From the NCBI GenBank assembly GCA_020346605.1, contig CP070784.1, positions 708,731 to 761,765 of the forward strand: DNA of 53,035 nucleotides, given 5' to 3'. Below are positions 49,667 to 53,035 of the stretch, piece after piece; positions within the stretch are counted from its first letter, which is position 1, and each line of letters opens with the position of its first letter. Made by a program: the position numbers and the translations under genes. The notes below the pieces were generated by a model. The model saw nothing but the letters and a program-made list of their open reading frames with translations. It ran no database searches and was not told where the DNA came from. The DNA is from Candidatus Bathyarchaeota archaeon (lineage in GTDB: Archaea > Thermoproteota > Bathyarchaeia > TCS64).

Positions 49667-51565
49667 CTATTCTTTGACGACGGCCGCGATGGCTTTCCTC
49701 AGCAGGGCCTGAACGTCATCGGCCCGCGCCCTGCCCCTGACCTCGCCCATCATCATCCCCATGAGGAGGCCGAAGGCCCTCGATCCCATCTGCTCAACCA
49801 TCTCCCTCCTCTCGGCGACCTTGTCGTCGACGAGTTTTTTCAGCTCCTCCATGGAGAGCATGCCCAGACCTAGGCTCTTCAGCGCGTCCTCTGGCGAGGC
49901 TTGGGGGTTCGACGCGAGCCACGTGAAGACCTGGGGGAAGGACTCCTTCGCGGTCCTGCCATTCTTCAGCAGTGCGAATGTGCCCAGTATCTGGTCTTCG
50001 GACAAGTCGCCGACCTGGGCTCCGTCTCTCTCCAGACCTTTAAAGTCCTCCGTCAGGGTGACGGCCAGTAGAGTGGAGTCGGCGAGGCCTTCCCCTGCCA
50101 TCCTCTCGAAGAGCTCGATGTACTCCGAGTTGATGACCTGTCGGGCCAGCTTCTCGTTGAGGCCGTAATCGGTTTTCAACCTCTCCAGTTTGGCCTCCGG
50201 CATCTCGGGGAGATTCTCCTCGAGCCGTTTGAGCCTCTCCGGGGTGACGGGGATGGCGACTACGTCGGTTTCGGGGTACATCCTGGCCGCTCCGGGCCTG
50301 GGCCTCGTGAAGTAGGTCGTTCCGTCGGGGTTGGCGGATCTTGTCTCGGCTGGGACGCCCACGAGCGACTGTCTCGCCCTCTCCACTACAGCGTTCAAGG
50401 CTCTCCGGCACTTCTCGGCCTCATCCGCAACGATGACCACTGCATCTGACGCTGACGCACCGGTTTCCTTTCTGAGGGCCTTCACTTCCCTGGGCGAGAT
50501 GTCGTACCCGGGTAGCTCATCCGTGTGGAAGATGCCCTTCACGCCGCTGGTGTACTTGGCGTGGTCGTCCATCTCGCTTCCCAGCCTCCTGTTGGGGCAA
50601 AGCTCCCTGCCGATCACTCCCGTGAAGCCCTTCAGCTTGATGGCGAGTACTCGTCCTCCTCGTTTGACGGCGTTGCTGATGATTTTGCTCCTAGTGTCGG
50701 CGAAGACTCCAGTGACGTCTGTGAGCTTCGCTTTGATGTCGGCATCGCCGACGCCCCTGCTCCCGAGCTCAGACGTTATCTCCATGAGGTTCACCTGCCT
50801 CTGCACCTCGTACTCCACCACCTTGGAGACGAGGCCCAGCTCCTGCACGCCCTTGATCTCGGTGAGGGCTCCCCCCACGACGGAGATGTTGACGTCCTGC
50901 CGGATGGTGCCCAGGCCCTTCCTGACTTTGCCTGTGGCCCTGAGGATGCGCCCAATGGCGAGGGCGACGTCCTCGGCCTCCTTAGGTGAGTGGATGTCTG
51001 GGGCGGTGGCCACCTCCATGAGGGGGATGCCGAGCCTGTCGATGCGGTAGCGGCTGACGCCGTCCTCCTCGGAGATCTTACGGGCCGCGTCCTCCTCCAG
51101 CCCCACCTGCTGGAGCCCGTAGACCTTTCCGCCGACCTCCACCTCTCCGCCCAAGGAGGTGACGCAGGTCCTCTGGAAGCCCGTAGTGTTTGAGCCGTCG
51201 ACGACTATCTTCCTCATGACATGTATCTCGTCCACGGAGTTCGAGCCCGTCATCAGCGCGAAGGTGAGGCAAACGTCCACCGCCTCGGCGTTGAGGGGGC
51301 CCGGCGGCTCCTCGTCCATCTCCACAAGGCACGAGGTCTCTCGGTTGGCCTCGTAGACGATAGTCTTCCCCTTCAGGAACTCGAAGAGGGCAGCGGGGTC
51401 GATCTCCCCGAGCTCGCTCTGGCTTGGCCTGAGCCGGCGTTCGAAGGTGTGCTCCGGCTCGTCCCTGAACAGCTTGGGGGGGCACTGGCAGAACAGCTTG
51501 TGCTCTGTCGCCAGCTCCTGGTGGACCTCGAGGCCCACCTTCAGCCCGAGCCTGCCGTAGTCCAT
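49667..51565 (-). CDS. gatE: glutamyl-tRNA(Gln) amidotransferase subunit E
   Basis: 632 residues. N-terminal GatB/E cradle: GLKVGLEVHQELATEHKLFC, then QCPPKLF, ETSCLVEMDEEPPGPLNAEA, and RIDRLGIPLMEVATAPDIHS. It has the GatE-specific AspRS-like insertion (GVIGRELCPNRRLGSEMDDH) and a C-terminal YqeY-like tail (LLMGMMMGEVRGRARADDVQ). With GatD it converts Glu-tRNA(Gln) to Gln-tRNA(Gln), as in all archaea lacking GlnRS. Its start shares one base with the gatD stop (TGATG). Confidence 0.96.
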   Translation of the reverse strand: MDYGRLGLKVGLEVHQELATEHKLFCQCPPKLFRDEPEHTFERRLRPSQSELGEIDPAALFEFLKGKTIVYEANRETSCLVEMDEEPPGPLNAEAVDVCLTFALMTGSNSVDEIHVMRKIVVDGSNTTGFQRTCVTSLGGEVEVGGKVYGLQQVGLEEDAARKISEEDGVSRYRIDRLGIPLMEVATAPDIHSPKEAEDVALAIGRILRATGKVRKGLGTIRQDVNISVVGGALTEIKGVQELGLVSKVVEYEVQRQVNLMEITSELGSRGVGDADIKAKLTDVTGVFADTRSKIISNAVKRGGRVLAIKLKGFTGVIGRELCPNRRLGSEMDDHAKYTSGVKGIFHTDELPGYDISPREVKALRKETGASASDAVVIVADEAEKCRRALNAVVERARQSLVGVPAETRSANPDGTTYFTRPRPGAARMYPETDVVAIPVTPERLKRLEENLPEMPEAKLERLKTDYGLNEKLARQVINSEYIELFERMAGEGLADSTLLAVTLTEDFKGLERDGAQVGDLSEDQILGTFALLKNGRTAKESFPQVFTWLASNPQASPEDALKSLGLGMLSMEELKKLVDDKVAERREMVEQMGSRAFGLLMGMMMGEVRGRARADDVQALLRKAIAAVVKE

Positions 51566-52896
51566 CAGCCGAACCTCCCTGTGTACAGGATCCGGTCGGA
51601 GTACTCTCCTGCTATGTTGCGCTTCATCAGCTCCAGCGCCCCCTCAGTGTCGTCCGAGTTGAATAGCGCCCACTTCAGCTTGACCAGGGCGGTCTCGGTG
51701 AGCATATCGCCGAGGGGCACGACGCCGAACTCCTGGAGCTCGCGGCCCGTGACGTAGACGTCCATGTTGAGCCTGCCCCAGATGCACTGGGCTGACATGC
51801 AGACGGCGACCCCCTCCTTGACAGCCCTCTCGACCGATCCGTAGAGGCCCGTGCTCACGTGCCCCAGGCCAGTGCCCTCCAGGACCAGGCCCCTGTAGCC
51901 ATCGTCCACGTGCCAGTCGATGGCGCTGGGGTCGAAGCCGGGGTGGAACTTGAGGACGGCGACCTTCCTCTCGAAGCCATTCATCAGCTCCAGCTCCCCC
52001 TCGCCCCTCCTCCGGTACTCCTTGGCCAACATCTCGACCGCTCCGTCAACGAACCTGGCCAAGGGTTCGGCGTTCACGGACTGGAAGGCGTACCTGGCGC
52101 TGGTGTGGAGCTTCCTCGCCTTGGTCCCCCTGTGGAAGACTATGCTAGTGTCGGAGGTGGTCTCGTGCATCCCGAGGACCACTTCAGCAAAGGGTGCGTA
52201 GGCTGCAGTGGTGACGACGCCGACGAGGTTTGTCGCTGCGTCGGAGCTGGGCCTGTCGGAGCTCCTCTGGCTGCCGACGAAGATCACGGGCACCGGCAGG
52301 TTCCTGAGGGCGAAGCTGAGGGCAGCCGAGGAGTAGCCCATAGTGTCGGTGCCGTGGGTTATCACGACGCCCTGGGCTCCGTCGTTGATCTTCTCGGCGA
52401 CGTTCAGGGCGATCCCTGACCAGTGCTCGGCGTCGATGTTCTCGCTGAACGTGCTGTAAAGGATGTCGGCGTCGACGGCGGCGATGTCCGCGAGCTCGGG
52501 GACGATGCTGAGCAGGTCCCTCGACGAGATGGCTGCGTGGACGCCCCCGGTGACGTAGTCGACCCTGCTCGCTATTGTGCCGCCGGTGCTGATGATGCTC
52601 ACCCTGGGCAGCCCCTTCCTCGTCTCCGGGAGGGGGGGCGGCCTGAAATCGGGCTTCTCCGCCTGCCCCATCCGAGTGATGCGTGTGCCAGTGTCGTAGG
52701 TGACACCAACGTTGTAGCCGGTCCTCAGTTTCAGCACCAGGTGCCAGTCGTCGGCGCTCTCCAGCCTGGGCATCAGGGAGTCTTCGTATTCCTTTCCGTT
52801 GGATTCGACTTTGAGAATGTCGCCGATCGAGGCGCCGGCCCCCTCAAGAGCCTCCCTGAGCCGGCCCCTGTAGCCGTGAAGCGAGTCCTCGCCCAT
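51565..52896 (-). CDS. gatD: glutamyl-tRNA(Gln) amidotransferase subunit D
   Basis: 443 residues: an N-terminal all-beta domain (VESNGKEYEDSLMPRLESAD), then an L-asparaginase-type domain that frees ammonia from glutamine or asparagine. Catalytic elements are VSIISTGGTIASRVDYVTGG (first Thr), VVITHGTDTMGYSSAAL (Thr-Asp pair) and GTKARKLHTS. The C-terminal half has VLEGTGLGHVSTGLYGSVER and QCIWGRLNMDVYVTGRELQE. First gene of the gatDE operon. Confidence 0.96.
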   Translation of the reverse strand: MGEDSLHGYRGRLREALEGAGASIGDILKVESNGKEYEDSLMPRLESADDWHLVLKLRTGYNVGVTYDTGTRITRMGQAEKPDFRPPPLPETRKGLPRVSIISTGGTIASRVDYVTGGVHAAISSRDLLSIVPELADIAAVDADILYSTFSENIDAEHWSGIALNVAEKINDGAQGVVITHGTDTMGYSSAALSFALRNLPVPVIFVGSQRSSDRPSSDAATNLVGVVTTAAYAPFAEVVLGMHETTSDTSIVFHRGTKARKLHTSARYAFQSVNAEPLARFVDGAVEMLAKEYRRRGEGELELMNGFERKVAVLKFHPGFDPSAIDWHVDDGYRGLVLEGTGLGHVSTGLYGSVERAVKEGVAVCMSAQCIWGRLNMDVYVTGRELQEFGVVPLGDMLTETALVKLKWALFNSDDTEGALELMKRNIAGEYSDRILYTGRFG

Positions 52897-52927
52897 GGAG
52901 AATCAGAGTATCCTATTGCTCCAGGGG

Positions 52928-52937
52928 CTTATATTTA
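52928..52937 (-). promoter_or_regulatory. TATA box of gatDE
   Basis: AAATATAAG on the minus strand, 32-41 nt before the gatD ATG, predicting a near-leaderless mRNA. Confidence 0.6.
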
Positions 52938-52950
52938 CGACTGCTCCGCC

Positions 52951-53035
52951 TCAGATCATCTGGTAGTACAGGGATTTCTCAGGTCTGTCCTCGCTCTCGA
53001 TGAGGGTCATGAACTCCTCGAACAGGGGCTCCATG
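52951..53035 (-). CDS. C-terminal end of an unidentified protein, cut by window edge
   Basis: The last 27 codons of an open frame (MEPLFEEFMTLIESEDRPEK, then SLYYQMI and TGA). Coding composition fits the neighbours. Too short to identify. It lies upstream of gatD on the same strand, but the TATA box at 52928-52937 separates the two. Confidence 0.5.
   Translation of the reverse strand, partial: MEPLFEEFMTLIESEDRPEKSLYYQMI

Noticed and set aside
1..53035. tRNA, rRNA or CRISPR arrays
   Set aside because: Intergenic regions read by eye showed no cloverleaf with TTCGA loop, no rRNA stretch and no regularly spaced repeats. Small RNAs without such signatures would be missed.

Overview
The window is archaeal chromosome, about 53 kb and GC-rich in its genes. 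Archaeal hallmarks are aIF2-gamma, aIF5B and S6e, the GatD/GatE amidotransferase, an archaeal/eukaryotic-type ProRS, a short archaeal PurA, NurA-HerA, TATA boxes about 25 nt before likely transcript starts, and many GTG/TTG or near-leaderless starts. A complete DnaK-DnaJ-GrpE set, a bacterial-type phosphoglycerate mutase and a decayed secreted protein of a type I associate with uncultured TACK archaea suggest a mesophilic or moderately thermophilic TACK (Bathyarchaeia-like) lineage. That placement is inference; no rRNA or tRNA gene was found to test it.

Layout. 0-5 kb: partial ornithine carbamoyltransferase, a cation/proton antiporter, a broken secreted-protein gene, a P1 peptidase and a YbjQ protein. 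5-12 kb: the translation block (PIN protein, aIF2-gamma, S6e, aIF5B) interrupted by a sulfate adenylyltransferase operon and a tandem PhoU/TrkA-C pair. 12-18 kb: YkgJ protein, membrane acyltransferase-like protein, RimI, site-2 protease, LarA-like protein, CinA-like protein. 18-26 kb: purA, dnaJ, a 1 kb graveyard of decayed genes, dnaK, grpE, a 2-hydroxyacid dehydrogenase and purB. 26-30 kb: etfB, a ferredoxin-fused etfA and a GlcD-type flavoprotein, which together look like an electron-confurcating (LctBCD-type) lactate dehydrogenase. 30-34.6 kb: DUF1846, gpmI and an MFS transporter. 34.6-35.3 kb: an AT-rich island with orphan small ORFs and a strong palindrome. 35-43 kb: proS, adk, adenosine-specific kinase, a lysine-methyltransferase-like protein, pyrB, an M20 peptidase, a Nudix hydrolase, DUF166 and a membrane-anchored orphan. 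43-44.4 kb: an encapsulin-type ferritin, a TIGR04076 gene with an internal stop, and a zinc ribbon.

44.5-49.6 kb is the most unusual part. A HerA-NurA pair is divergent from five consecutive single-domain winged-helix genes. A two-gene operon of paralogues, each with an unrecognised N-terminal domain and a C-terminal winged-helix-like part, converges on that array. Palindromic operator-like elements lie at both promoters. No Mre11 or Rad50 is present. The window closes with gatE, gatD and a partial gene.

Recurring oddities: aIF2-gamma (and possibly adk) lack a usual start codon where one is expected; three convergent gene pairs share one CTAG as both stop codons; DnaK and the LarA homologue carry substitutions at catalytic positions.
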